Assembly: GCF_002864045.1 (NCBI RefSeq)
Contig: NZ_PJPV01000003.1
Coordinates: 1-64,000 of the forward strand
Origin: Endozoicomonas acroporae
Lineage (GTDB): Bacteria; Pseudomonadota; Gammaproteobacteria; Pseudomonadales; Endozoicomonadaceae
Length of the DNA: 64,000 nucleotides
Direction of reading: 5' to 3'
The number at the start of each line of letters is the position of its first letter. Positions within the stretch are counted from its first letter, which is position 1. The position numbers were made by a program, and so were the translations under genes. Positions 43,844 through 54,279 of this stretch are shown here, piece by piece. Under the pieces are notes generated by a model. The model saw nothing but the letters and a program-made list of their open reading frames with translations, had not been told where the DNA came from and did no database searches.

Positions 43844-44707
43844 TCAGGCTGCAGGTTTGCGGGCAAGGGTTACGCGGTCATGACCGGCCAGATCGGTTTC
43901 TGTGCGAATTTGTGTGAAGCCTGCCCGGGAAAGGATTGTCTGGACGGGGCTGCCCTGGTCATAGCCGTGTTCTAACAGGAGCCATCCCCCGGGCTTCAGG
44001 CTTTGCAGTGAGTGTTCGGCAATAACACGCATATCGTCCAGTCCATCCACTCCTGAGACCAGCGCTGACAGGGGTTCATAGCGAACGTCTCCCTCTTTCA
44101 GGTGCGGGTCATTGCTGCAAATGTAGGGGGGGTTGCTGACGATCATATCCATTGAGCCTTCAGCCAGTGGTGAACACCATGAGCCCTCAATAAATACCGT
44201 ATTCCGGATATCATTGATCACCGCATTTTCTGCCGCAACAGCCAGGGCATCCGGGCTTTTGTCGATAGCGGTAACTTCCCAGTTCGGCCGTTCCTTTGCC
44301 AGGGCAAGGGCTATTGCGCCGGTACCGGTTCCCAGGTCGGCCACTTTCATTGTTGATTCGGTGTTTTGATCCGGCGTGCTATCTAAGCCAAGTGCCAGCT
44401 CAACCAGTAGTTCGGTGTCTGGCCTTGGGATCAGGGTGGCTTCGGTAACTTTTAACTGCAAGTTCCAAAACTCCCGTTGCCCGATCAGATAGGCTATGGG
44501 GTGCCCTGCTTTTCGTTGATCGATGAGCTTTACAAACTGAGCCATCTGTTCACTGGTCAGAAGCGCTTCAGGCCAGGTAAAAAAATAACTGCGTGGCTTG
44601 TGGAGAACATGTGCCAGCAGCAGTTCTGCATCAAGCCGGGGAGTAGGGCTGGCAGCAAGCATACGGGATGCTTTTGCCAGGGCGGTGTCAATTCGGGCGC
44701 TGCTCAT
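43844..44707 (-). CDS. prmC: Release factor glutamine methyltransferase PrmC
   Basis: The 287-aa enzyme methylates the GGQ glutamine of release factors. The N-terminal helical domain is followed by GQREFWNLQLKVTEATLIPR, the SAM-binding VADLGTGTGAIALALAKERP and the catalytic MIVSNPPYI. It lies 3 bp after prfA, which encodes its substrate, in the usual hemA-prfA-prmC order. Confidence 0.95.
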   Translation of the reverse strand: MSSARIDTALAKASRMLAASPTPRLDAELLLAHVLHKPRSYFFTWPEALLTSEQMAQFVKLIDQRKAGHPIAYLIGQREFWNLQLKVTEATLIPRPDTELLVELALGLDSTPDQNTESTMKVADLGTGTGAIALALAKERPNWEVTAIDKSPDALAVAAENAVINDIRNTVFIEGSWCSPLAEGSMDMIVSNPPYICSNDPHLKEGDVRYEPLSALVSGVDGLDDMRVIAEHSLQSLKPGGWLLLEHGYDQGSPVQTILSRAGFTQIRTETDLAGHDRVTLARKPAA

Positions 44708-44710
44708 GAC

Positions 44711-45796
44711 TTATTCGCCAGCCAGACTGGCCAATAGCTCCGCCTGATGCTCCTGCAGCAGGGGGTCAATAACCGGGTCCAGTTCACCTTCCACAATTTC
44801 CGGCAATTTATAGAGAGTAAGGTTGATGCGATGGTCAGTAACCCGCCCCTGGGGATAGTTATAGGTACGAATACGCTCAGAGCGGTCACCGCTGCCCACC
44901 AGGCTTTTCCGGGTATCACTGATCTCTTTCGCGGCAGCGGCATCCTGGGCATCTTGGAGTTTGGCCGCCAGCCAGGTCATGGCTTTGGCCTTGTTTTTGT
45001 GCTGTGAGCGCTCATCTTGGCATTCAACCACAATGCCGCTTGGCAGGTGGGTGATACGAATGGCTGAGTCAGTAGTGTTGACGTGCTGACCACCGGCACC
45101 CGATGAACGGTAGGTATCGATGCGCAGGTCTTCCTTGCGGATCTCAATCGCCTGTTGTTCATCGGGCTCCGGCATCACGGCAACGGTGCAGGCAGAGGTA
45201 TGGATTCTGCCCTGGGATTCAGTCTCAGGAACCCGCTGTACGCGATGGGCTCCCGACTCAAACTTCATTCGACCGTAGACGTCGCTGCCAATAACGCGGG
45301 TGATAATCTCTTTATAGCCGCCGTGTTCGCCGTCGCTGGCACTGATCACCTCAATTCGCCAGCCGCGTTTTTCCGCGTACCTTGAGTACATTCTGAACAG
45401 GTCGCCGGCGAAAATGGCCGCTTCATCACCGCCTGTTCCGGCACGGATTTCCAGAAAGGTGTTCAGGCCGTCCCTTGGGTCTTTGGGTAACAGTAGCACT
45501 TCAAGATTCTGTTCCATTGCTGGCAGCTGTTGTTCGCAACTGGCCAGTTCCTCGCGGGCCAGTTCCGTCATGTCCGGGTCGCCTTCTGCCATCATGGCTT
45601 CGGCTTCGGCTTTGTCGCTGAGTAACTGGTCATACTCTTTGTAGGCTTTAACCACCGGTTCCAGCTCAGCGTATTCCTGAGAGAGCTTGCGGAACTGATC
45701 CTGGTTACCAATAACCCCGGGGTCACTCAGCAGTGCGGAAAGCTCTTCGAAGCGCTCACCGAGGTTTTCCAGTTTGATGAGAATGGACTCTTTCAT
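44711..45796 (-). CDS. prfA: Peptide chain release factor 1
   Basis: The 361-aa factor reads UAA and UAG. The GGQ loop is present in [19 protein letters not shown] and the RF1-type stop-recognition region lies before it ([20 protein letters not shown]). [16 protein letters not shown] [17 protein letters not shown] follows. Length matches E. coli RF1 (360). It is 45 bp downstream of hemA and overlaps no gene. Confidence 0.96.
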   Translation of the reverse strand: MKESILIKLENLGERFEELSALLSDPGVIGNQDQFRKLSQEYAELEPVVKAYKEYDQLLSDKAEAEAMMAEGDPDMTELAREELASCEQQLPAMEQNLEVLLLPKDPRDGLNTFLEIRAGTGGDEAAIFAGDLFRMYSRYAEKRGWRIEVISASDGEHGGYKEIITRVIGSDVYGRMKFESGAHRVQRVPETESQGRIHTSACTVAVMPEPDEQQAIEIRKEDLRIDTYRSSGAGGQHVNTTDSAIRITHLPSGIVVECQDERSQHKNKAKAMTWLAAKLQDAQDAAAAKEISDTRKSLVGSGDRSERIRTYNYPQGRVTDHRINLTLYKLPEIVEGELDPVIDPLLQEHQAELLASLAGE

Positions 45797-45841
45797 GATG
45801 TCTGTAAAAGGTGTCTATATAAGGGTAGATTCAGAATGCCA

Positions 45842-47146
45842 TCAGGCATCCTGAGTTGAATCGGATTGACGACTGGGGCTCAGGCCCAGAAGTTTTTCGG
45901 CCCACTCCAGCTTTTCATGCTGCCCTTTTGCGGCAGCATTTTTCAGCTGTACGCTGGGGTGGTGCATCAGTTTGTTGGTCAGCGAGCGGGCAAATTGCTG
46001 CAGTACTTCTTCCGGACTGACGCCCCTGGCCAGCCATTGCAGTGCTTTCTCAAGCTCCAGGTCTCTGATCGCTTCGGTGCTCTGGCGATAGTTGCGTAAC
46101 AGGCTGACGGCATCCAGCGCACGCAGGCGGGTCATGAATTCAAAGGTATCGGCCTCAATAATGCGTTCAGCCTGTTGGGCCGCATTTTTGCGCTGTTGCA
46201 GATTGTCTTCAATTGCATCCTGCAAGTCATCTACTGTGTAGAGAAAAACATCAGCCAGATCACTTACCTCGGGTTCAATGTCCCGGGGAACCGCAATATC
46301 CACCATAAACATGGGGTTGTGTTTTCTCTGCTTCAGCGCCTTTTCAACCGTTCCTTTGCCGAGCACCGGTACCGGGCTGGCGGTGGAGCTGATAACAATA
46401 TCGCTTTCATGGAGTATGTGCGGCAGGTCCGACAGCAGGACGGCTTTTCCGCCAAACATGTCGGTCAAGCGCCGGGCTCGCTCCAAAGTACGGTTGGCCA
46501 CGATGATATTGGCAACGCCCTGCTGGCACAGGTGTCGTGCGGTCAGTTCAATGGTCTCGCCGGCTCCGATCAGTAATGCCGTATTTTCGCTGAGGTCAGA
46601 AAAAATCTGCTTGGCCAGTCCGGTAGCGGCATAGGCAACGGATACCGGCTGCGCGTTGATAGCGGTTTCTGTACGAATCTGTTTGGCCGTGGTGAAGCTG
46701 TGCTGAAATAATCGATTCAGGCCAGGGCCGGTGGTTTCGGCTTCCTGTGCGCTGGCGTATGCGGATTTTAGTTGCCCCAGAATCTGGGGTTCGCCAAGCA
46801 CCATGGAGTCAAGCCCACAGGCAACCCGCATCAGGTGGCGGACCGCCTGTTCATCATGAAAGAGGTAGCTGTGTTCTGATAGTAATTTGCCGTTGGTCTG
46901 ATGGTAACCACTCAGCCAGTCAATCAGTTTGTCGTAGCACTGTCTGACTGTTTCGGCTCCGGAGCTGTGAATAGCACAGTAGATTTCGGTACGATTGCAG
47001 GTAGACAGGATGGCAATTTCTTCGATACCAGTTTGGATTCTGGCGCTTTGCAGCGCATCGGACAGCTGCTCAGCAGAAAAGGCGACCTGTTCCCTCAATG
47101 TGATTGGTGCTGTCCTGTGATTGATACCGGCGGTAATATACCCCAT
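45842..47146 (-). CDS. hemA: Glutamyl-tRNA reductase HemA
   Basis: The 434-aa enzyme reduces glutamyl-tRNA to glutamate semialdehyde, the first step of tetrapyrrole synthesis. The catalytic Cys50 lies in AILSTCNRTEIY. VLGEPQILGQLKSAYASAQE and the NADPH site TALLIGAGETIELTARHL follow. The C-terminal dimer helices are intact. ATG 47146, giving MGYITAGINHRTAP, has GAGG five bases upstream and aligns with the family; nine further open residues do not. Confidence 0.95.
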   Translation of the reverse strand: MGYITAGINHRTAPITLREQVAFSAEQLSDALQSARIQTGIEEIAILSTCNRTEIYCAIHSSGAETVRQCYDKLIDWLSGYHQTNGKLLSEHSYLFHDEQAVRHLMRVACGLDSMVLGEPQILGQLKSAYASAQEAETTGPGLNRLFQHSFTTAKQIRTETAINAQPVSVAYAATGLAKQIFSDLSENTALLIGAGETIELTARHLCQQGVANIIVANRTLERARRLTDMFGGKAVLLSDLPHILHESDIVISSTASPVPVLGKGTVEKALKQRKHNPMFMVDIAVPRDIEPEVSDLADVFLYTVDDLQDAIEDNLQQRKNAAQQAERIIEADTFEFMTRLRALDAVSLLRNYRQSTEAIRDLELEKALQWLARGVSPEEVLQQFARSLTNKLMHHPSVQLKNAAAKGQHEKLEWAEKLLGLSPSRQSDSTQDA

Positions 47147-47560
47147 CAGACCTCTGTTGCTGTCCAGGTTCACTGCTACTATAGATTGGCTGACATATCC
47201 GTACCCGGATTATGAGGCGTTCATTGCCATCTGGGCAGGGAGTTATGTCGCTCAATTGTTCATTTGAAAATGCTTTCAGAGGCGCATTCCCTGTTGAAGT
47301 GGGCAAGGCCTGACATTTTCTGCTTAAGGCTTTCTTTCAGGAAAGCTCTTGATTGCTGGAGTGTTGTGCAAATCCTGCTTATGTTTTTTCTGGCTTATGA
47401 CCTTGTCCGATACTTCAATCGCAGTTATCAGGTTCACACTCAGGAGCGGGGCTGCTGGATTGATGGGTGTTTCGGCCGATCAATTCTGCAATGGAAAGCG
47501 TGTAACTGCAAACTCTCTTCACGTTTTTTAATGGAAATCAGGGGAAAGGGCATACCATCC
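47147..47560. promoter_or_regulatory. Divergent region between hemA and the TPR lipoprotein gene
   Basis: This 414-bp gap is expected to hold the promoters of hemA (minus) and the TPR-lolB-ispE genes (plus). The plus frame of the TPR gene stays open back to 47264, but that stretch has no signal-like or domain-like sequence. No operator or terminator is evident. Confidence 0.4.
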
Positions 47561-49390
47561 ATGATTAGAACGATTGCCGGGGCTGAATTATTCATCAACG
47601 GGGCTGAGGTTTTCAGAAAATACTGTAAAAAGTTGATGCTTGTTTTTGCTGTTTTCCTGGCGGGTTGTGCCAGTAAGAATGTTCAGCAAGTGGATCATAG
47701 CGCTGTAACTGCAACGAACGGTCAATCACAGGTCGGGGTTGATGAGCCTGTTACCCCTTTTGCCGCGGAGACGCTTTATGATTTGCTGGTGGCAGAGATT
47801 GGTGGCCAGCGTCAGCGTTATGATCTGGCACTGGGCAATTATTTGAAACAGGCACACAAAACCAGAGATATTGGCGTAGCCAGGAGAGCCTACCAGGTTG
47901 CCGTTTATGTAGGGGCAAGACAGGCCGCGCTGGATGCTTCATTACTCTGGGTTGAACTGGAACCGGAAAACCCGGATGCACTGCATGGGTCTTCTCTTGA
48001 GCTAGTGTATGCCGGTCAGTATGACCGGGCCTTTGCCCGGATGAGTCAACAACTTTCTTTAGGGGGCAGCCCGGCCTTTGATGTGCTTGCCAGTGCCGCT
48101 GGCAACGATCAGGGGCGGCAGGCTAAAGATAGCCAGCTTGAACTTATCCAACAGTTTGACCAATTGTCTCAGGCTTACCCGGATTATCCTGTGTTGAAGT
48201 TGGGTAGGGCCATTTTGCGTCAGCAGACCGGTGCGTTTGAATCAGCACTGACTCTGGCTAATGAGCTTCTGCGGCAGGATCGCGGGTTTGTCCCTGCCAT
48301 GATGGTGAAAGGGCGGGCCTTACACAAATTGAAGCGGGATGCTGAAGCCGAAATTATGCTTGCTGACGCGATTCGGCGTCACCCGGATAAAAACCGGCTG
48401 CGATTGTTATATGGCAGAGTTCTTGTTCATGCCGGTAAGCTCGACCTGGCAAGGAAACAGTTTGAAATTCTGCTTGAGAGGGCTCCCGGAGAGAGTGATA
48501 TTGTCTTGTCTCTGGCACTTATCACCTCAGAAAATGGTCTGGAGCAGGAAGCTGTGCAGTACTTTGAACAGTTGTTGGCCCTTGGTGAGCGGAACAATAC
48601 AGCCCATTACTATCTTGGACGTTTGAGTGAGAAGCAGCAAAAGTATTCTGCTGCCAAAGAACATTATCTTTCTGTCGGTCCCGGAAAGGAGTTTATGGCG
48701 GCTCAGGTGGCACTGACTCAGATGTTGGTTGGGCAGAACAAACTGGAGGAGGCGCTGACCCATGTGGGGGAAGCAAGAAGCCGTCATCCTGCCCGGATGG
48801 AGTCGCTTTTCCTGTTGGAGGGAGAGCTTCTGGTTAATGATCGTCAGCTGGGCAAGGCGCTGATATTGTTTGAACGGGCGCTTAAAACAAACCCTGAATC
48901 GGTCAATCTTCTCTATTCAAGAGCGATGGTTTATGAAAAGCTGGATGATCTGGAGGGGTTAGAGAAGGATTTGCGTTCTATTCTGGCGTTTGATCCTGAC
49001 AATGCTGCGGCATTGAATGCCCTGGGCTATACCCTGGCTGATCGAACCGACCGGGTTAAAGAAGCTGAAGCGCTGATTTTACAGGCTTATGATTTGAACA
49101 GCGAGGATCCGGCTATCCTGGACAGCATGGGGTGGGTGCAGTTTCGCCTCGGGAATCTGGATCAGGCAGAGAAGTATTTGAGAATGGCATACAGCCAGTT
49201 TCCTGATGCGGAGATCGCTGCTCACCTGGGTGAGGTGCTCTGGGTGAAAGGTGAGCAGGATGCTGCCCGGTCTCTATGGGCAGAAGCGCTGCGGAAAAGC
49301 CCTGATAGTCAGATTTTAAAGGATACGATGGGGCGGCTCACAGGGGGTGATCCCAAGAGCCAGGCAGAAACAGTCAGTACTGCGCAGTGA
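47561..49390 (+). CDS. TPR-repeat lipoprotein upstream of lolB
   Basis: The 609-aa protein has a lipoprotein signal LMLVFAVFLAGC with Cys36 as the acyl site, and about 12 tetratricopeptide repeats, for example GKALILFERALKTNPESVNL, LGYTLADRTDRVKEAEALIL and GWVQFRLGNLDQAEKYLRMA. The same gene type precedes lolB in pseudomonads. It probably acts as a scaffold at the outer membrane. The start at ATG 47561 has only a distant GGGGAAAGG, so the true N-terminus is uncertain. Confidence 0.85.
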   Translation: MIRTIAGAELFINGAEVFRKYCKKLMLVFAVFLAGCASKNVQQVDHSAVTATNGQSQVGVDEPVTPFAAETLYDLLVAEIGGQRQRYDLALGNYLKQAHKTRDIGVARRAYQVAVYVGARQAALDASLLWVELEPENPDALHGSSLELVYAGQYDRAFARMSQQLSLGGSPAFDVLASAAGNDQGRQAKDSQLELIQQFDQLSQAYPDYPVLKLGRAILRQQTGAFESALTLANELLRQDRGFVPAMMVKGRALHKLKRDAEAEIMLADAIRRHPDKNRLRLLYGRVLVHAGKLDLARKQFEILLERAPGESDIVLSLALITSENGLEQEAVQYFEQLLALGERNNTAHYYLGRLSEKQQKYSAAKEHYLSVGPGKEFMAAQVALTQMLVGQNKLEEALTHVGEARSRHPARMESLFLLEGELLVNDRQLGKALILFERALKTNPESVNLLYSRAMVYEKLDDLEGLEKDLRSILAFDPDNAAALNALGYTLADRTDRVKEAEALILQAYDLNSEDPAILDSMGWVQFRLGNLDQAEKYLRMAYSQFPDAEIAAHLGEVLWVKGEQDAARSLWAEALRKSPDSQILKDTMGRLTGGDPKSQAETVSTAQ

Positions 49391-49470
49391 TTTTTTTAAC
49401 AGTAAATGCCACGCCTTCAGTGGTCTGAAGAAGATTTTGCGGTGTGTGCGCATAAAGTAGCTTGGTGTAT

Positions 49471-50100
49471 ATGGGAATGAGTGTTGATAAGTACTTTTCT
49501 GGTTTGAGAATTTTACTGGTTCTGTGTGTTTTTATCCTTGTCGGCTGTGCTTCCCGAACGGTTGATTCGGGCAGGCAGGTCAGTGGCGAAGAGAGAGAGC
49601 AGCGCTGGCAGAGGCACCAGGAACGTTTGGGGTTGATTCAGGCCTGGGATATGACCGGGCGTCTTAACATGAAGGTTCCAGGGCAATCAGGTACGATGTC
49701 GCTTGACTGGCAACAACAAGGTGATCAATACAGGTTGGCTCTGGATGGCCCCCTGGGTGCATCCATTGCCCGTATCTCAGGGGGGCGTCAGGGTGTGTCG
49801 GTCACTGCCTCGGATGAAACCCGTTATGGTCCGTCACCGGAGATGCTGCTGTATTCGCTGACCGGGTGGCAGTTTCCAGTCAGTAATTTAAGGTATTGGG
49901 TCAGAGGGCTGCCAGCTCCTGGCAATGATGCCAGAATCCGGCTGAATAACCTTGGCTATCCGGACAAAATTGAACAGCAGGGCTGGGTGGTTGCTTACCA
50001 GCAATACGGATTGAGTGGCAGTCAGCGATTACCTGTCCGCCTGGTTGTAAGCCGTGGTGATGTTCGATTGAGTCTGATAGTGAGTAGCTGGCAGCTTTAA
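49471..50100 (+). CDS. lolB: Outer-membrane lipoprotein receptor LolB
   Basis: The 209-aa protein carries a lipoprotein signal, ILLVLCVFILVGC, and the LolB domain: WDMTGRLNMKVPGQSGTMSL, YRLALDGPLGASIARISGG and WQFPVSNLRYWVRGLPAPG. The last block is the conserved lipid-pocket region. LolB takes lipoproteins from LolA and inserts them in the outer membrane. Starts at 49471 and 49477 are both possible, as is TTG 49462. Confidence 0.92.
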   Translation: MGMSVDKYFSGLRILLVLCVFILVGCASRTVDSGRQVSGEEREQRWQRHQERLGLIQAWDMTGRLNMKVPGQSGTMSLDWQQQGDQYRLALDGPLGASIARISGGRQGVSVTASDETRYGPSPEMLLYSLTGWQFPVSNLRYWVRGLPAPGNDARIRLNNLGYPDKIEQQGWVVAYQQYGLSGSQRLPVRLVVSRGDVRLSLIVSSWQL

Positions 50101-50158
50101 TACTGCCAGTCAGTTTTTGCCTATGTTAATGGTGGCAAGTGGGGAGGTCACTCCCGGG

Positions 50159-50623
50159 TCAGAGTATTTCCCAGATGCCTTCCGGGTTGTATTGAGAAAT
50201 GGTTATTAATCTGTCTAACACTCTATAAACGGTATCGTGGTAGCTTCCATAGCCATTTGGTGGGTTCAGGGCCTCCATTGCAGCCCTGTTTTCGACCATG
50301 TAGTTGCGAATTTCCAATAATGGCTTTACCGCACGGCTTCCTGTCATGCCTTCGATAACATGTATTCCTGCACCTGGTTTTGCAGCACAAAACATTGGTG
50401 TTACGTTATAGGAACAATTGACGAAAGTATCGTCACCATACCCTTTCATCTGAAAGTCATAGCCCATAATTACCATCCTCGTTTGAGTCAGGGTGAATGA
50501 TTTGCAATTAAGTGATGGGTCAAAAGTGGTCAATAAGACCTTGTTTTCCGGTGTTAAGTTCAAGGTCGGATGTTTTTCTTCGAGTACTTTTGTCTTAATG
50601 CTTTCTTGGGCATTTTGAGCCAT
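50159..50623 (-). CDS. Unknown 154-aa protein inserted between lolB and ispE
   Basis: The frame lies antisense to its neighbours in a place where lolB and ispE are normally adjacent. The product has an N-terminal polar part, then VNCSYNVTPMFCAAKPGAG, MTGSRAVKPLLEIRNYM and NPPNGYGSYHDTVYRVLDRL. The NPPNGYG...L..L spacing recalls small uncharacterised proteins I associate with phages and actinobacteria, but I cannot confirm this. There is no export signal. The ATG at 50623 has no ribosome site, so the start may be internal (Met50 or Met53). It appears to be a recent arrival. Confidence 0.55.
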   Translation of the reverse strand: MAQNAQESIKTKVLEEKHPTLNLTPENKVLLTTFDPSLNCKSFTLTQTRMVIMGYDFQMKGYGDDTFVNCSYNVTPMFCAAKPGAGIHVIEGMTGSRAVKPLLEIRNYMVENRAAMEALNPPNGYGSYHDTVYRVLDRLITISQYNPEGIWEIL

Positions 50624-50653
50624 TATGACGGTGTTTTTTTTGGAGTATTCTGG

Positions 50654-51622
50654 ATGCTGACAGAATTAGTGTTGCCAGCCCCTGCCAAGTTGAACCTGTT
50701 TCTGCATATCACTGGCCGCAGACCTGATGGCTATCATAATCTGCAAACACTTTTTCAATGTCTGGATTTTGGTGATCAGCTGACTATCACCAGCAGTGAT
50801 TCGGGTATTGAGCTGGTTACTGACCTTGAAGGAGTGGAGCATGAGGATAATCTGATTGTTAAGGCCGCCCGTCTTCTGCAACAGGAGACCGGTTGTCGTC
50901 TTGGTGCAAAGATTCATCTTGATAAACAGCTGCCCATGGGGGGAGGGCTTGGTGGTGGTAGTTCCAATGCTGCGACCACTCTGTTAGGACTTAATGCCTT
51001 GTGGGGGCTGAGCCTTACAATTGATCATCTGGCGGCACTTGGTTTAAAACTGGGGGCCGATGTTCCGGTGTTTGTGCGCGGGCACAGCGCTTTTGCCGAA
51101 GGGGTGGGTGAAATTCTCACTCCAGTCGAGCTTCAGGAAGCGTGGTTTCTGGTTCTGGTTCCCAATGCCCAGGTGAATACCGCTGCGATGTATGGCCACA
51201 GTGAATTGACAAGAGATTCATTGCCGATTACAGTGCGCGACGTCCTTGAACGAGAGGGTGCGGCCCTTGATCAGGCTCCGGGTAACTACCAGGGGCAGCA
51301 TCACAGGCATCAGCGGCGAAACGATTTCGAACCTCTGGTTCGTTCACTGTATCCCGAGGTTGATAAAACGCTCTCTCTGTTGGATAATCTCGCAGATTCA
51401 AGCATCGGGCGGGCCATGATGAGTGGTTCCGGGGCATCGGTATTTGCCCGGTTTGCCAGTCGTGAACAGGCGTTAACGGCACAGGCTGAACTGACTCACA
51501 GCGTCACTCGTCCTGAGATTGCAGAGGATACATCAAAGCTACACAGCTTCGTGGCGCGCGGCATTAATCGTTCGCCCCTGCATACGGCTTTGCAGCAGGC
51601 AGGTTTTACGCTTACTGCGTAA
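50654..51622 (+). CDS. ispE: 4-diphosphocytidyl-2-C-methyl-D-erythritol kinase IspE
   Basis: The 322-aa GHMP kinase acts in the MEP isoprenoid pathway. It has VLPAPAKLNLFLHITGRRPD, GYHNLQTLFQCLDFGD, the ATP loop PMGGGLGGGSSNAATTLLGL, and AMMSGSGASVFARF. ATG 50654 follows GGAG by nine bases. A histidine/arginine-rich insert (QGQHHRHQRRNDF, near residue 215) and a tail of about 25 residues make it longer than the 283-aa E. coli enzyme. Confidence 0.94.
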   Translation: MLTELVLPAPAKLNLFLHITGRRPDGYHNLQTLFQCLDFGDQLTITSSDSGIELVTDLEGVEHEDNLIVKAARLLQQETGCRLGAKIHLDKQLPMGGGLGGGSSNAATTLLGLNALWGLSLTIDHLAALGLKLGADVPVFVRGHSAFAEGVGEILTPVELQEAWFLVLVPNAQVNTAAMYGHSELTRDSLPITVRDVLEREGAALDQAPGNYQGQHHRHQRRNDFEPLVRSLYPEVDKTLSLLDNLADSSIGRAMMSGSGASVFARFASREQALTAQAELTHSVTRPEIAEDTSKLHSFVARGINRSPLHTALQQAGFTLTA

Positions 51623-51707
51623 TCTGTTTGTTTATCGCTCAAGACTGTTTTGGTGTTAACTACGATAAATCGGCCTGGATTGTGCGCGGATTGATAAAGA
51701 GATTTAC

Positions 51708-51782
51708 TGGGGTGTCGCCAAGCGGTAAGGCATCAGGTTTTGATCCTGACATGCGGGGGTTCGAATCCCTCCACCCCAGCCA
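51708..51782 (+). tRNA. tRNA-Gln (TTG)
   Basis: The 75-base sequence folds as a cloverleaf with acceptor stem TGGGGTG/CACCCCA, anticodon TTG in GGTTTTGATCC, T-loop TTCGAATC and an encoded CCA. It stands between ispE and prs, as in many gammaproteobacteria. The copies at 60083 and 60371 are identical. Confidence 0.97.
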
Positions 51783-51926
51783 GTATTCTGTCCGTGTTCT
51801 CCGTCACACCGAAAGTCGTCTCCTGTCATCTATTGATGCTGATTTTTCAGGCAGTGCCCTGCCTGAACCCTCTCTCGTTACTCGATTTTTCCACCTACGC
51901 CCAGTACCCAAGCAAGGTAATTTCCC

Positions 51927-52868
51927 GTGTCGAAAATGATGGTGTTTGCCGGCAGCTCAAATCCGGATTTGGTTCACAAAGTTGTCAATCACCTGCATAT
52001 CCCACTTGGCAAGGCTTACGTTGGCCGTTTCAGTGATGGCGAGTGCGCCGTAGAAATCCAGGAAAATGTCCGTGGCCGGGATGTATTCATCATCCAGTCA
52101 ACCTGTGCGCCGACCAATGATAACCTGATGGAGCTGCTGGTAATGGCGGATGCCATGCGTCGCTCTTCGGCGGTTCGTGTAACGGCCGTTCTGCCTTATT
52201 TTGGTTATGCCCGCCAGGATCGTCGCCCCCGTTCCAGCCGTGTACCGATCAGTGCCAAAGTGGTGGCGGATATGATTGCCGGTGTGGGTGTGGATCGTGT
52301 GTTAACGGTTGACCTGCATGCGGACCAGATTCAGGGCTTCTTCGATATCCCTGTGGATAACGTCTACGGTTCACCCATTCTTCTGGACGATATTGAGCGT
52401 CGTAATTACAGTGATGTGATGGTGGTTTCACCAGACCATGGGGGTGTCGTTCGTGCCCGTGCCGTGGCCAAGCGATTGAACTCTGACCTGGCTATTATCG
52501 ATAAGCGCCGCCCAGAGGCCAACAAGAGTGAAGTCATGAATATCATCGGTGATGTGTCCGGGCGCACCTGTATTCTTGTTGACGATATGGTGGATACTGC
52601 CGGTACCCTGTGTCAGGCCGCTGCCGCCCTGAAAGAGAAGGGAGCAAAAGCCGTTTATGCCTACTGTACTCACCCGATCCTCTCTGGCCGTGCCCTGGAA
52701 AATGTTGCCAACTCCCAGCTGGATGAGCTGGTGGTGACCAACACCATTCCTCTGAGTCCGGCAGCCCAGGCGCTGGATAAGATCCGTCAGCTGGATATGT
52801 CAACTCTGCTGGCTGAGTCTGTTCGTCGTATCAGTAATGCCGAATCCATTAGTGCGATGTTTCAGTAA
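51927..52868 (+). CDS. prs: Ribose-phosphate pyrophosphokinase
   Basis: The 313-aa enzyme makes PRPP from ribose 5-phosphate and ATP. Its motifs are [29 protein letters not shown] (ATP loop), [30 protein letters not shown] and the PRPP-binding [14 protein letters not shown]. The start is GTG (GTGTCGAAAATG) with AAGG about ten bases upstream; ATG 51936 is an alternative. Confidence 0.96.
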   Translation: MSKMMVFAGSSNPDLVHKVVNHLHIPLGKAYVGRFSDGECAVEIQENVRGRDVFIIQSTCAPTNDNLMELLVMADAMRRSSAVRVTAVLPYFGYARQDRRPRSSRVPISAKVVADMIAGVGVDRVLTVDLHADQIQGFFDIPVDNVYGSPILLDDIERRNYSDVMVVSPDHGGVVRARAVAKRLNSDLAIIDKRRPEANKSEVMNIIGDVSGRTCILVDDMVDTAGTLCQAAAALKEKGAKAVYAYCTHPILSGRALENVANSQLDELVVTNTIPLSPAAQALDKIRQLDMSTLLAESVRRISNAESISAMFQ

Positions 52869-53014
52869 ATACCCAGTCTGGTGCGGGAAACATATTTTGC
52901 TTTTTTACGCCATGCCGGTATGATATCGCACCTTTGAATCCCTTTGGGGGATTCTGTTTGAACAGCCTGACGCTGCCTGGTCGCAAGGTGGCGGCAGGTC
53001 TATTGGAGATTATC

Positions 53015-53629
53015 ATGTCTGAAGCAATCGTTTTAAACGCAACAGCGCGTAAGGATATCGGGAAAGGTGCGAGCCGCCGCCTCCGTCGTGCTGACCTGGT
53101 GCCTGGTATCATCTACGGTGGTGAAGCTGAGCCGGTACAGATCACTCTGGAAGGTAAAGCCATCCGTAAGGTTCTGGAAGTTGAAGCTTTCTACTCTCAG
53201 GTTCTGACTCTGACGGTCGATGGCACCAGGCAGCAGGCTATCCTGAAGGACCTGCAGCGTCATCCGGCTAAAGAGTTCGCCATGCACATGGACTTCCTGC
53301 GTGTTGATGCGGACCATGAGATCACTACCAACGCTCCTCTGCACTTCATCAATGAAGAAGAGTGTGTCGGTGTGAAGGCGGGTGGTGCGATCGTACACAA
53401 CCGTGTGGATCTGGAAATCAAGTGTCTGCCAGGTGACCTGCCAGAGTTCATCGAAGTTGACATGGCCAAGGTTGAAGTGGGCGGCCACGTTCACCTGAGC
53501 GATCTGACCATTCCAGCGGGCGTTGAAGTTATCGCTCACGGTCAGGATCTGGATATTGCCAGTGTTCAGGCTACTCGTGGTGGTTCTGACGAAGAAGCAT
53601 CTGCTGAAGAAGCAGCTGGCGAAGAGTAA
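53015..53629 (+). CDS. rplY: Ribosomal protein L25, Ctc form
   Basis: The 204-aa protein has the L25 5S rRNA-binding domain ([44 protein letters not shown]) and the extra C-terminal TL5/Ctc domain ([20 protein letters not shown]), ending in an acidic tail. ATG 53015 follows GGAG by eight bases. It lies between prs and pth as expected. Confidence 0.95.
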   Translation: MSEAIVLNATARKDIGKGASRRLRRADLVPGIIYGGEAEPVQITLEGKAIRKVLEVEAFYSQVLTLTVDGTRQQAILKDLQRHPAKEFAMHMDFLRVDADHEITTNAPLHFINEEECVGVKAGGAIVHNRVDLEIKCLPGDLPEFIEVDMAKVEVGGHVHLSDLTIPAGVEVIAHGQDLDIASVQATRGGSDEEASAEEAAGEE

Positions 53630-53644
53630 GCAGAAGGAGGCGTT

Positions 53645-54259
53645 ATGGCAAAATCTTCGGAGCTTTTACCCTCAAATGAGTCGATTCGACTGGTTGTGGG
53701 TCTGGGAAATCCCGGAGCACAGTACGAAGATACCCGCCATAATGCCGGCTTCTGGTACGTTGAGCAGTTAGCAAGAAGCCACGGTGCTATCTTGCAGCCA
53801 GAAAAGAAGTTTTTTGGCATGACTGCCAGGGTGCTGATAGGCGGACAGGAAGTTCGCCTGCTCAATCCTGGAACCTTTATGAATCGAAGTGGTCAGGCTG
53901 TTGGTGCCATGGCGACTTTCTTTAAAATCCCTCCTGAATCGATCCTTGTGGTTCACGATGAGCTTGATCTGCCCGCTGGCGTTGGCCGCTTGAAGCAGGG
54001 TGGTGGCCATGGTGGTCATAACGGTCTCAGAGATATTATCTCTTCCCTTGGTAACAGTCGTGAGTTTTTACGGCTTCGTCTTGGCATCGGCCATCCCGGC
54101 AACAGCAAAGATGTGGTGAACTATGTGTTGACCAAACCATCGGTTGCAGAGCGGCAAAAGATTGATGCGGTTATTGTTGAATCGATCCGGGTCACACCTG
54201 AAGCCTTGAATGGCAAACGATCCAAAGCGGTGCAGGAGTTGCATACGTTTTCTGTCTGA
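53645..54259 (+). CDS. pth: Peptidyl-tRNA hydrolase
   Basis: The 204-aa enzyme releases peptides from peptidyl-tRNA that drops off the ribosome. It shows VVGLGNPGAQYEDTRHNAGF with the catalytic histidine, LNPGTFMNRSGQAV, VVHDELDLPAGVGRLKQGGG and LRLGIGHPGNSKDVVNYVL. AGAAGGAGG lies a few bases before the start, 15 bp after rplY. Confidence 0.95.
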   Translation: MAKSSELLPSNESIRLVVGLGNPGAQYEDTRHNAGFWYVEQLARSHGAILQPEKKFFGMTARVLIGGQEVRLLNPGTFMNRSGQAVGAMATFFKIPPESILVVHDELDLPAGVGRLKQGGGHGGHNGLRDIISSLGNSREFLRLRLGIGHPGNSKDVVNYVLTKPSVAERQKIDAVIVESIRVTPEALNGKRSKAVQELHTFSV

Positions 54260-54279
54260 GAATTTCCACTATTACCTGT

